Shown here in pieces: positions 47,266 to 55,028 of a stretch of 64,000 nucleotides of DNA. The position numbers and the translations under genes are program-made. Location of the stretch: positions 1,488,001-1,552,000 of the forward strand of contig JADKAA010000029.1 in assembly GCA_016715465.1 (NCBI GenBank), read 5' to 3'. This DNA is from Saprospiraceae bacterium. Lineage in GTDB: Bacteria; Bacteroidota; Bacteroidia; Chitinophagales; Saprospiraceae. The notes beneath the pieces were generated by a model. It saw nothing but the letters and a program-made list of their open reading frames with translations, searched no databases and was not told where the DNA came from. How positions within the stretch are numbered: the first letter of the stretch is position 1; every line of letters starts with the position of its first letter.

Positions 47266-47698
47266 CGTCATATTCAAATCTATTTTGGTTGGAAACTATG
47301 CGTTCAATTAAGCAAGTGGCTCAACTTAGATTACTTCACCAACCAGCGAGGTATGAAACCTGAGCTATCGAAATTGAATGGTCAATTACAAAAACTTAAG
47401 GGTTCAGCCTCGCCCATCCAAACATATTGGTCTCGAATATATAAAGACTAACCAGAATCCTCCCCTTTCAAAATTTCCCGTTTTATACTTATTTCCCGGG
47501 GTCTCCGGTTGTTACGCCCGTCACTTTTGGATTATATGTACTCATAAACATGGTTTCGGAAGCAGATATAATGCAATCGTGAATAATTCTGGAATTTAAG
47601 GATTGTTCAATTTTGACATTCGTCGATAAAAATGATCTATTGATATAGTACTTTGGCAGGTTGGGGTACTTTGTATTGCATGGTACTGAATCCTACTG
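47266..47698. other. Intergenic region before the padR-like gene
   Basis: No gene supported. Open frames here (47149-47451, 47378-47599) run through the hairpin repeats and have no recognisable protein features. Confidence 0.45.
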
Positions 47699-47706
47699 TA
47701 TATTTG
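47699..47706 (+). promoter_or_regulatory. -7 promoter element of the padR-pspC operon
   Basis: TATATTTG matches TAnnTTTG, 17 bases before the ATG at 47724. Confidence 0.6.
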
Positions 47707-47723
47707 TTTCATAATTCAATACA

Positions 47724-48062
47724 ATGAAACTAGAAAACACAAAAGCGCAAATGCGCAAGGGCATACTGGAGTTGTGTGTATTGGCCATCGTATCAGAGCA
47801 GGAGGCATATCCTTCGGACATCATCGAGAAGCTGAAAGAACATAAACTCATCGTAGTGGAAGGCACCTTGTATCCACTGCTCAACCGGCTAAAAGATGCC
47901 GCTTTGCTGGATTACAACTGGAGGGAATCCAATTCAGGCCCCCCCAGGAAGTATTACAGCATCACCAACCAGGGTTCAGATTTTCTGCAAGGGCTCGTGG
48001 ATACCTGGTCAGAACTAAACGAAGCAGTCAATCAATCAACTAAAAAAATTGTAAATCAATGA
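47724..48062 (+). CDS. PadR family transcriptional regulator
   Basis: A 112-residue winged-helix repressor of the short PadR type. The family core is clear: LELCVLAIVSEQEAYPSDIIEKL in helices 1-3, VVEGTLYPLLNRLKDAALL as recognition helix, and a wing with PPRKYYSITNQG. It overlaps the downstream PspC gene by four bases (ATGA), an arrangement often seen in Bacteroidota, so it probably controls its own operon. The effector is unknown. Confidence 0.9.
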   Translation: MKLENTKAQMRKGILELCVLAIVSEQEAYPSDIIEKLKEHKLIVVEGTLYPLLNRLKDAALLDYNWRESNSGPPRKYYSITNQGSDFLQGLVDTWSELNEAVNQSTKKIVNQ

Positions 48063-48748
48063 ACAAGATCATCAATATAAACCTGGGCGGCATGCCGTTT
48101 GTTATAGACGACGACGCATATGAATACATGTCGGGTTACCTGAATTCCATCCGCAATCATTTTGCTTTCTCTGAAAGTCGCGAAGAGATTATGTACGACA
48201 TCGAAATGCGTATGTCCGAACTTTTTCAGGAGCGGCTGAAATCAAAACAAATCATCACCATCACCGAACTGGAAGCGGTAATTCGCATTATGGGAAGACC
48301 GGAGGAGTTTGGCGGAGAACCGATGGAGGACGCAGCCACTGATTTCAGGGAGCGAAGAACATCCGGAGACTACAAATACATAAAGACGGGAAAACGCCTG
48401 TTCAGGGACCCGGAAAACAAGGTCATCGGCGGGGTTTGTTCCGGCATAGCTACCTACCTGGGCATCGAAGATCCGATTTGGGTAAGGTTGGTGTTTGGCA
48501 TAGGACTTTTTGCCGGTGGAGCCGGTTTGTTGTTGTACATGTTTCTCATGATTGCCGTGCCCAAGGCTGTTACTTCCAGCGACAAGCTGGCCATGAAGGG
48601 GGAACCCATCAACATTGACAACATCGCGAGAAAGGTGGAAGAGGAAATCGACACCATCTCCCGCAAAATCAATGAATTTGGCGAAGACCTTTCAAAAAGG
48701 AGCCGGGAAAAAAACTGGAACTTTGGCAAAAAGCATGAAAAATTATAA
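48059..48748 (+). CDS. PspC domain protein
   Basis: A 229-residue membrane protein. The N-terminal 100 residues (SREEIMYDIEMRMSELF, then an ELEAVIRIMGRPEEFG stretch) resemble the helical segment found ahead of PspC domains in Bacteroidota. The PspC domain (about 115-180) has RLFRDPENKVIGGVCSGIA and one or two transmembrane helices (LVFGIGLFAGGAGLLLYMFL). A charged coiled-coil-like tail follows. PspC proteins respond to envelope stress in other bacteria; the role here is inferred from that and from the paired PadR regulator. Confidence 0.85.
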   Translation: MNKIININLGGMPFVIDDDAYEYMSGYLNSIRNHFAFSESREEIMYDIEMRMSELFQERLKSKQIITITELEAVIRIMGRPEEFGGEPMEDAATDFRERRTSGDYKYIKTGKRLFRDPENKVIGGVCSGIATYLGIEDPIWVRLVFGIGLFAGGAGLLLYMFLMIAVPKAVTSSDKLAMKGEPINIDNIARKVEEEIDTISRKINEFGEDLSKRSREKNWNFGKKHEKL

Positions 48749-48767
48749 ACCAATTCTATAAAAGGTG

Positions 48768-48803
48768 AAGGGGGCTGCTTCCGGGGGGAGGTGGCCCTTT
48801 TTT
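48768..48803 (+). terminator. Probable terminator after the PspC gene
   Basis: AAGGGGGC (48768-48775) can pair with the GGCCCTT around 48793-48799 and is followed by six T. The loop is G-rich and long, so the exact fold is uncertain. Confidence 0.5.
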
Positions 48804-48894
48804 ATTTTCCATGTACTATAAGGACATTATTGAGCGCCTGGAAAAGTCACCTTTTTTTCTGAATTGAGGTTTTATGGGCATTGGTTTTAATTTA

Positions 48895-48937
48895 TGACAT
48901 ATTTATACTTGACATTTTATGTCATTTTGTATTTTTG
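48895..48937 (+). promoter_or_regulatory. Promoter with palindromic operator of the HTH-Fic gene
   Basis: A perfect palindrome TGACATTTTATGTCA lies at 48910-48924, with an extra TGACAT half-site at 48895-48900, 15 bases earlier. It sits between a TTG (48909-48911) that suits the -33 contact and the -7 element TATTTTTG (48930-48937), 16 bases before the ATG. A protein bound there would cover the promoter; the HTH domain of the gene product is the natural candidate. Confidence 0.6.
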
Positions 48938-48952
48938 TGTTAAATTTAGCCC

Positions 48953-50041
48953 ATGGAAAATACCTTGCCCAAAACCCTGCAAGCCCTGCGCTCATCTTCG
49001 GGGCTGAAGCTAAAGGAAGTTGCAGCGAAAACCGGCATAGATCAGGCATTGCTGAGTAAATTTGAGTCGGGAGGCAGGCTGCCAACGGCAGATCAGGTAA
49101 GGTCACTGGCCACAGTTTACCGGTGTGACCTGCACTTTCTGAAGAAAATCTACCTGGCGGAGAAGGTCGTGGCGCTGCTGGCGGGTGAACAAGATGCCCT
49201 GGAAGTACTGGCACTGGCTGAGCCCCGGATCGAGATTTTGTCCTCTATGAGGGCGGCGGATGCCATCGACATTCCCGAAGACATTGCCGTGTTGGTTACC
49301 AGGGTGGATGCTTTAAAAAAGCAGTGGCAAAAAGTAAAACATGTCAAAGGCATTCGCAAACAAAAAATGGAAGAATATTTTTCCATACAATATACCTATG
49401 AGAGCAATAGAATTGAAGGAAATACGCTTACCCATGGAGAGACCATGCTGGTCATCAAAGAGGGTATTACCATAAGTGGCAAATCCGTGAATGAGCACCT
49501 TGAGGCCATCAACCACCAGGAAGCGATTACGTTGCTTGCCGAGCTGGTCCAAAAAAAGATCGCATATACCCCTTATGTTCTGTCCCAGTTACATGGATTG
49601 ATTTTACGAGGAATAGACCGCAAGAACGCCGGGGTTTGCCGCTCCGTAGAGGTGAGCATTACCGGTTCTGCCCATGTACCTCCACAGCCCTGGCATGTAC
49701 CCAAATTGATGGAGGACTATTTTCATTTTTATGCGCAAAATGAAAAGCAGCTTCACCCTGTCATCTTAGCGGCTGAGATGCATGAGAGGTTGGTGAGCAT
49801 TCATCCCTTTGTGGATGGCAACGGCCGCACCGCCAGGTTGGTCATGAACCTTATCCTGCTCTCTCACGGCTATCCAATTGCCATCCTGAAAGGAGATCCG
49901 GATTCCAGACAGCGGTATTATAAGGCCTTAGAAATGGCTCAGACTGAAGACAAACCAGGGGATTTTTATCGTCTGGTGCTTGAAGTATTGATTTCGTCCA
50001 TGCTGGAACACATTACCCTGGCAAGTGATTCTCGGACTTGA
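48953..50041 (+). CDS. Fic family protein with N-terminal XRE-type HTH domain
   Basis: A 362-residue protein. Residues 5-65 form an XRE-like helix-turn-helix (LKLKEVAAKTGIDQALLSKFESGGRLP). Residues 150-330 form a Fic domain with the catalytic motif HPFVDGNGRTARL at 284-296 (His284), which in this family transfers AMP or another nucleotide to a target protein. An inhibitory motif SNRIEGN (151-157, with Glu155) matches the class II autoinhibition helix. The middle (70-140) is helical. The fusion suggests self-regulation through the palindrome in its promoter. Target unknown; no separate antitoxin gene is visible. Confidence 0.88.
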   Translation: MENTLPKTLQALRSSSGLKLKEVAAKTGIDQALLSKFESGGRLPTADQVRSLATVYRCDLHFLKKIYLAEKVVALLAGEQDALEVLALAEPRIEILSSMRAADAIDIPEDIAVLVTRVDALKKQWQKVKHVKGIRKQKMEEYFSIQYTYESNRIEGNTLTHGETMLVIKEGITISGKSVNEHLEAINHQEAITLLAELVQKKIAYTPYVLSQLHGLILRGIDRKNAGVCRSVEVSITGSAHVPPQPWHVPKLMEDYFHFYAQNEKQLHPVILAAEMHERLVSIHPFVDGNGRTARLVMNLILLSHGYPIAILKGDPDSRQRYYKALEMAQTEDKPGDFYRLVLEVLISSMLEHITLASDSRT

Positions 50042-50105
50042 TGATAGACTTATATTTAAGGGGGTATGTTTTCGATAATTGAATATATTTGTTAATATAC
50101 CTTAA

Positions 50106-50163
50106 ATTTTATGGGGGTATGGGTGCATTTTTTAATAATTTCATACCTTTACCCCCATAAAAT
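50106..50163 (+). promoter_or_regulatory. Long inverted repeat in the glnN leader
   Basis: ATTTTATGGGGGTA (50106-50119) and its exact complement TACCCCCATAAAAT (50150-50163) form a 14-base perfect inverted repeat with a 30-base spacer, ending 10 bases before the ATG. A promoter-like TACCTTTA (50145-50152) overlaps the second arm, and GGGGGTATG also occurs at about 50060. It could be an operator or an RNA hairpin that covers the ribosome-binding region. Confidence 0.55.
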
Positions 50164-50173
50164 AAAACTCATC

Positions 50174-52360
50174 ATGGCAATAATCAGATATCAGGCTTTA
50201 AAAGAAGCGCTTAGCCGCAAACCGGTTGTAATTGTAGAAAATGAAAAAAGGTCGGCTCTGTTTGGCCAAAATGTATTCAATGAGGCCACCATGCGCCAAT
50301 ACTTAACTCCTGATGCCTTTAAAGCGGTAAAATCAGCAGTTGATTATGGCAGCAAAATTGACCGTAAGGTAGCTGATTACATCGCCATGGGTATGAAAGA
50401 ATGGGCACTTTCCAAAGGAGTAACCCATTATACGCACTGGTTCCAACCGCTTACCGGAGCGACGGCGGAAAAACACGACGCTTTTTTTGAAACGACAATG
50501 GATGGCAGTGTCATTGAAAAATTTGGAGGCAGTCAGTTGGTACAACAAGAGCCCGATGCCTCATCTTTTCCTAATGGCGGAATACGCAATACTTTTGAGG
50601 CAAGAGGTTATACGGCATGGGATCCTACTTCGCCAGCCTTTATATATGGAACAACACTTTGTATTCCCACGGTTTTTGTGTCTTATACCGGAGAAGCGCT
50701 GGATTACAAAACACCTTTGCTAAGGGCATTACACGCCATCGACCAGGCAGCCACAGAGGTAGCCAAATACTTCGACAAAAATGTAAGAAAGGTAGTTCCA
50801 ACACTGGGTTGGGAACAGGAATACTTCCTGGTGGATAAGGCTCTGGCTGATTCCAGGCCAGACATAGCCCTTACCGGCAGGACGCTGCTTGGACATGCCC
50901 CCGCAAAAGGGCAGCAGCTGGAGGATCATTATTTTGGATCCATTCCATCCAGGGTACTTGCCTATATGAGAGACCTGGAAGTGGAGTGTATGTTACTCGG
51001 CATTCCGGTTAAAACCAGACATAACGAGGTAGCGCCAAATCAGTTTGAACTTGCACCGATATTTGAAGAAGTAAACCTGGCGGTGGACCACAATTCACTG
51101 CTGATGGATGTAATGCAAAAGGTGGGTGAGCGACATGCGTTCAGGGTTGTACTTCATGAAAAGCCTTTTGCAGGCGTAAATGGTTCCGGCAAACACAACA
51201 ACTGGTCTATGGCCACCGATACGGGTGTTAATTTGTTGAGTCCAGGCAGAACACCCATGAGTAACTTGCAATTTCTCACCTTTTTTATCAACACCATAAA
51301 AGCGGTACACGATTATGAGGAACTTGTTCGCGCAAGCATAGCCAGTGCCAGCAATGACCACCGACTTGGAGCAAATGAAGCCCCACCTGCCATCATTTCA
51401 ATCTTTATAGGGGAACAACTTACCAAAGTACTTCAGGAATTGGAAGGTGTTTCAGATGGCAAACTTTCTCCGGAAGAAAAGACGGAACTCAAGCTCAATG
51501 TGGTCGGTAAAATTCCGGAGATTATGCTGGACAACACCGACCGAAACCGGACCTCTCCTTTTGCGTTTACCGGCAATAAATTTGAATTCAGGGCTGTGGG
51601 TTCCTCCGCAAACTGTGCCAACCCCATGATCACGCTCAACACCATCATGGCCAAGCAGCTGAAGGACTTTAAGGTCGAAGTGGACAAACTCATTGAAGAG
51701 GGAAATATGAAAAAAGATGATGCCATCTTCAATGTATTGCGAGAGTACATTAAAAAAACCAAAAACATCCTGTTTGAAGGGGATGGATATAGCGATGAAT
51801 GGGCCGAAGAAGCCAAGCGAAGGGGGCTAACCAACAACAAAACTACCCCGGTTGCACTCAAGGCAAAGGTTTCACCCAAAGCTTATGCGCTTTATGAAGA
51901 AATGGGTGTTATGAACAGGGTTGAGGTGGAAGCCCGTTACGAAATCGAAGTGGAAGAATATGTAAAAAAGATCCAAATCGAAGGCAGGGTACTGGGCGAT
52001 ATCGCCAGAAATCATGTGATACCTACAGCCATCCGCTATCAAAACATGCTCATTGAAAACGTAAAAGGTCTTAAGTCAATCTTTGAAAAAGAATATGAAA
52101 AGATAGGAAAGGAGCAAATCGCCCTCATCAGAGAAATTTCAGAACATATTTCTGAGATCAATTCAAAAGTAGAAGAAATGACCCAGGAACGCAAAAATGC
52201 CAACCGCATCGATCATGCCGATCATCGTGCAGCTGCATACTGCGACAAAGTAAAACCATTCTTTGAAAAAATCAGATACCACTGTGACAAGCTCGAATTA
52301 TTGGTTGACGACGAATTGTGGACACTGGCGAAGTACAGGGAGTTGCTGTTTACAAGATAA
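50174..52360 (+). CDS. glnN: Glutamine synthetase, type III
   Basis: ATP-dependent amidation of glutamate with ammonium; cytoplasmic, dodecameric. From the ATG at 50174 it has 728 residues, the size of type III enzymes (type I is about 470). Recognisable elements are the N-terminal FGQNVFNEATMRQYL, GWEQEYFLVD with the metal-binding Glu residues, NQFELAPIFEE, the ATP-site stretch GVNGSGKHNNWSMAT, and NDHRLGANEAPPAIIS. The frame is open to an ATG at 50111, but that start falls inside the upstream inverted repeat and would add an unusual hydrophobic leader. No regulator gene is adjacent. Confidence 0.92.
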   Translation: MAIIRYQALKEALSRKPVVIVENEKRSALFGQNVFNEATMRQYLTPDAFKAVKSAVDYGSKIDRKVADYIAMGMKEWALSKGVTHYTHWFQPLTGATAEKHDAFFETTMDGSVIEKFGGSQLVQQEPDASSFPNGGIRNTFEARGYTAWDPTSPAFIYGTTLCIPTVFVSYTGEALDYKTPLLRALHAIDQAATEVAKYFDKNVRKVVPTLGWEQEYFLVDKALADSRPDIALTGRTLLGHAPAKGQQLEDHYFGSIPSRVLAYMRDLEVECMLLGIPVKTRHNEVAPNQFELAPIFEEVNLAVDHNSLLMDVMQKVGERHAFRVVLHEKPFAGVNGSGKHNNWSMATDTGVNLLSPGRTPMSNLQFLTFFINTIKAVHDYEELVRASIASASNDHRLGANEAPPAIISIFIGEQLTKVLQELEGVSDGKLSPEEKTELKLNVVGKIPEIMLDNTDRNRTSPFAFTGNKFEFRAVGSSANCANPMITLNTIMAKQLKDFKVEVDKLIEEGNMKKDDAIFNVLREYIKKTKNILFEGDGYSDEWAEEAKRRGLTNNKTTPVALKAKVSPKAYALYEEMGVMNRVEVEARYEIEVEEYVKKIQIEGRVLGDIARNHVIPTAIRYQNMLIENVKGLKSIFEKEYEKIGKEQIALIREISEHISEINSKVEEMTQERKNANRIDHADHRAAAYCDKVKPFFEKIRYHCDKLELLVDDELWTLAKYRELLFTR

Positions 52361-52363
52361 AAT

Positions 52364-52635
52364 AGGCAATACGGCTGCGCCTTAGAGCAATACGTTTCAC
52401 TTAGTGCAATTCGCTTCGCTTAGTGCAATTCGCTTCGCTTAGTGCAATTCGCTTCGCTTAGGGCAATTCGCTTCGCTTAGGGCAATACGGCTGCGCCTTA
52501 GAGCAATACGTTTCACTTAGAGCAATACGTTTCACTTAGTGCAATTCGCTTCGCTTAGTGCAATTCGCTTCGCTTAGTGCAATTCGCTTCGCTTAGGGCA
52601 ATACGGCTGCGCCTTAGAGCAATACGTTTTGCTTA
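52364..52635 (+). repeat. Array of 14 tandem ~19-base units with higher-order order
   Basis: Units of the form GNGCAATWCG-core-TTA with three cores: A (GCTGCGCC), B (TTTCAC), C (CTTCGC). Their order is A B C C C C A B B C C C A B, so a longer block has itself been duplicated. Each core can form a tiny hairpin (GGC-TGC-GCC, GC-TTC-GC, GT-TTC-AC). The array starts three bases after the glnN stop codon. Confidence 0.85.
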
Positions 52636-52958
52636 GCTCAATTCCTAAGTCCTAATTCAATCTGCGTTAATTTGTGATATCTACCTGGCTACGTCGGTAG
52701 ACAGGTCTGCGGGAAACAAGAAAAGGATTTTTTATTACCCGCAGAAATCGAGGATTTTCGCAGAAATTTAAGAAATATTTTGAGCGAAGGTGCATACATA
52801 AATCCATCTACCACGCCTGGATTTTAAGCAATTACGCTTTGCTTAAACCAATTTATTATTTCCATTGATTCAAAAAATTCAGCATTCACCTATTCGTATT
52901 CGGAATTTAAAATATTCCCAATTCCTAACTCCTAATTCATAATTCCTAATTCAAGAAG
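52636..52958. other. Intergenic remainder after the tandem array
   Basis: No gene. It contains a further stray unit of the array type (GCAATTACGCTTTGCTTA, about 52829-52846), the palindrome at 52683-52706, and several copies of 'AATTCCTAA' (52640s and 52914-52950) that look like low-complexity drift. Confidence 0.45.
52683..52706. repeat. Palindromic repeat ACCTG...CAGGT, copy 2
   Basis: ACCTGGCTAC (52683-52692) pairs with GTAGACAGGT (52697-52706), with the same G-A mismatch as the copy at 21795-21820 but a different inner stem. Confidence 0.6.
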
Positions 52959-53473
52959 TTATGCCCAGTTCTCGGGTTTCTCCCTTTTGACAAATAAGCC
53001 GATGACCAAAGCTATTAGAGCTCCCGGAAAGACGAGGGTCATAAGAAAGCCAAAGAAAATATTGCCCAGACTGTAAGGATTTTGTTTTCCAATTCCGCGA
53101 TGGCGGCTTCAGTACCTTGTTCCCCGATCCAACCTGACATTTTTTCAATGGCTTCAATGGATACCTGCTTGGCAGTATCGATCAGAGAAGGATCTACAAT
53201 GTTCATCATCACATAGGTAAAAAGTACAGAGATTAAAGAGTATAACAGGTACACCAGCCAACTTGCGGTAAATGCCGCACGAAGGCTAATAAATCCCTCT
53301 TCTTCTTCGCGTTTGGTTTTAGCAGCAGCTACCATAAAATAGACTACCGGAATGATGGTAATCCAGCCACCCCAACTTAGAAAGCCCATTGGGCTAATAA
53401 GGTAGATGACCAAGCCAATTATTATGGCTGAAATTCCAGCAAACAAACCATTTCTGGTTGATATGTTATCCAT
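52959..53473 (-). pseudogene. DUF4199 family membrane protein, frameshifted
   Basis: Small membrane protein of the DUF4199 family (function unknown) with four helices. The main frame from 53473 has the family pattern (FLSWGGWITIIPVVYFMVAA, then the KREEEEGFISLRAAFTAS stretch) but ends early at 53039 as ILTVWAIFSLAFL. In a second frame the sequence continues as QNPYSLGNIFFGFLMTLVF and PGALIALVIGLFVKREKPEN, the expected last helix and charged tail, ending at 52959. Adding one A to the run at 53085-53088 (TTTT on the plus strand) gives ELEKQNPYSLGN and joins the two. Sequence error or mutation; the C-terminal helix argues that the gene was functional recently. Confidence 0.75.
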
Positions 53474-53820
53474 GTGAATTAATTATTTTGTTAAAGTTCT
53501 CTGCCAATGAGGTCGCTCTCGCTTATACCGCGACTTTAAACGCAGCGCGTATAAACATAAAGTAAAAATACGCCATTGGCAGCACTTATTAACTAATTTG
53601 ACAAGGAAAAATATTCATCCATAAAATCCTGACTTAACATACAAAATAATAAACGAAAAAATATGGTGGGTCCAAAACAGTTTGTGTTTATAAATCGGTA
53701 CATTTCCGGTATAATCCATAAAGTATTACGCAGAAGTTAACAAAATTTTAAAAAAAAGCCTTCAGATGCAACCTATATAAAAAGGGTAACGTCATTGAAG
53801 GTACAAAACATCCAGAGTAC
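53474..53820. other. Intergenic region between DUF4199 and the sigma factor gene
   Basis: About 350 bases between divergent genes. No ORF or RNA is recognised; it presumably holds the promoters of both. Confidence 0.45.
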
Positions 53821-54372
53821 TTGGACCAACAGCGTGACCTAGATCTTGTAACCGGCTGTGTGGCAGGCCTACGGGCTGCCCAGCACCGGCTGTATCAAAA
53901 ATATGCCGATGCCATGTACAATATTTGTTGCCGGATGACCAATGATTCGGAAGCCGCCAGTGAAGTACTCCAGGATGCTTTCATGGCGGTCTTTGAAAAA
54001 ATTGCCACCTATAATCATCAAAGTACATTGGGTGCATGGATCAAAAAAATTGTAATACATAAATGTATTGATTACATCCGTTTGAAAAAAATGAGTTTTG
54101 CGGAAATTAACGAGTCCATAACGGCAATACCTGAGACGGATGAAACTCCGGTACATATCAATGTGGATGTGATCCGGGAGGCCATCAGCCAGTTGCCGGA
54201 AGGTTACAGGCTTGTATTTACCCTGTATGCCATGGAGGGATACGATCACGAAGAGATTGCACAGATCCTGAAAATTTCTGAGCAGACTTCAAAGTCACAG
54301 TACCACAGGGCAAAAGGAAAGATCAAAGAATGGATTTATAAAAACGGACAGATGGAAGCACTTTATAATTAA
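53821..54372 (+). CDS. ECF-type RNA polymerase sigma factor
   Basis: Sigma-70 family protein of 183 residues with regions 2 and 4 only. Region 2 covers about 15-85 (RLYQKYADAMYNICCRMTND, then EVLQDAFMAVFEKIATYNHQ), and region 4 about 115-170 (AISQLPEGYRLVFTLYAMEG, EEIAQILKISEQTSKSQYHR). No in-frame ATG is present upstream, so a TTG at 53821 is taken as start; a longer N terminus is possible. It is followed by a single-helix membrane protein that may be its anti-sigma factor and by an exported DUF4097-like protein. Confidence 0.85.
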   Translation: MDQQRDLDLVTGCVAGLRAAQHRLYQKYADAMYNICCRMTNDSEAASEVLQDAFMAVFEKIATYNHQSTLGAWIKKIVIHKCIDYIRLKKMSFAEINESITAIPETDETPVHINVDVIREAISQLPEGYRLVFTLYAMEGYDHEEIAQILKISEQTSKSQYHRAKGKIKEWIYKNGQMEALYN

Positions 54373-54474
54373 AAAGACGACAATTATTCTAATGAAGAGT
54401 TGTCTCAAAAATTAAAAAAACCGAATGCATGAAATCATGGAATTAGAAAATCATAAACACCGCAATTAAAAGCA

Positions 54475-55008
54475 ATGAATACAAAGGATTGGCTTGAAAA
54501 ATATATCCAACAAAACAGACCTTCATTTGATGTGCACAAGGCACCGGATGAACTTTGGGTTGGCCTGGAAAAGAGACTGGACCAAAAAGGACAGGGTTCC
54601 CGGTTTATCACTTTGTCTGTACGCATGATGGCAGCCGTCTTTTTGGGGGTTTTGGTTTGTGGTGCTTTTCTGGGGAAAATGTATTTTTCCAATTCCACCC
54701 AGGGCATTGACCCGGCCTATGCGACGGAGATGCGCATGGTGGAAGATCACTACTCACACCAGGTAAACCTGAAAATTGACGAAGTAAAACAACACAATCT
54801 TTATGACAGTGAAGTCGCCGGAGACATGGGTCAGCTGGACAAAGTTTACAATGAACTTAAGTCGGAAATGCTAAGCAAAAAAGACATCAACAATGAAGAT
54901 CTTATGCGCGAAATGATTTCCAACTACCGGATCAGGCTTTCTTTATTGGAAACGCTGCTCGACAAACACAGAAAATATGAAGAGGAAAAAACCCATACCA
55001 TATATTGA
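54475..55008 (+). CDS. Single-pass membrane protein, possible anti-sigma factor
   Basis: A 177-residue protein: about 45 cytoplasmic residues (NTKDWLEKYIQQNRPSFDVH), a transmembrane helix (about 50-70, MMAAVFLGVLVCGAFLG) and a helical outer domain (DEVKQHNLYDSEVAGDMGQL). This layout and position after an ECF sigma gene fit an anti-sigma factor, but I see no known anti-sigma domain, so this is inference. It is followed after 20 bases by the DUF4097-like gene. Confidence 0.65.
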   Translation: MNTKDWLEKYIQQNRPSFDVHKAPDELWVGLEKRLDQKGQGSRFITLSVRMMAAVFLGVLVCGAFLGKMYFSNSTQGIDPAYATEMRMVEDHYSHQVNLKIDEVKQHNLYDSEVAGDMGQLDKVYNELKSEMLSKKDINNEDLMREMISNYRIRLSLLETLLDKHRKYEEEKTHTIY

Positions 55009-55028
55009 CTTTCAAAACATAACCTAAA

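Noticed and set aside
47149..47451. 100-residue open frame before the padR-like gene
   Set aside because: It contains the peptide IARHIQ twice only because of the hairpin repeats; no start signal or family match.
52364..52635. CRISPR array
   Set aside because: Units are contiguous 19-21 base repeats without spacers, and no cas genes are present.
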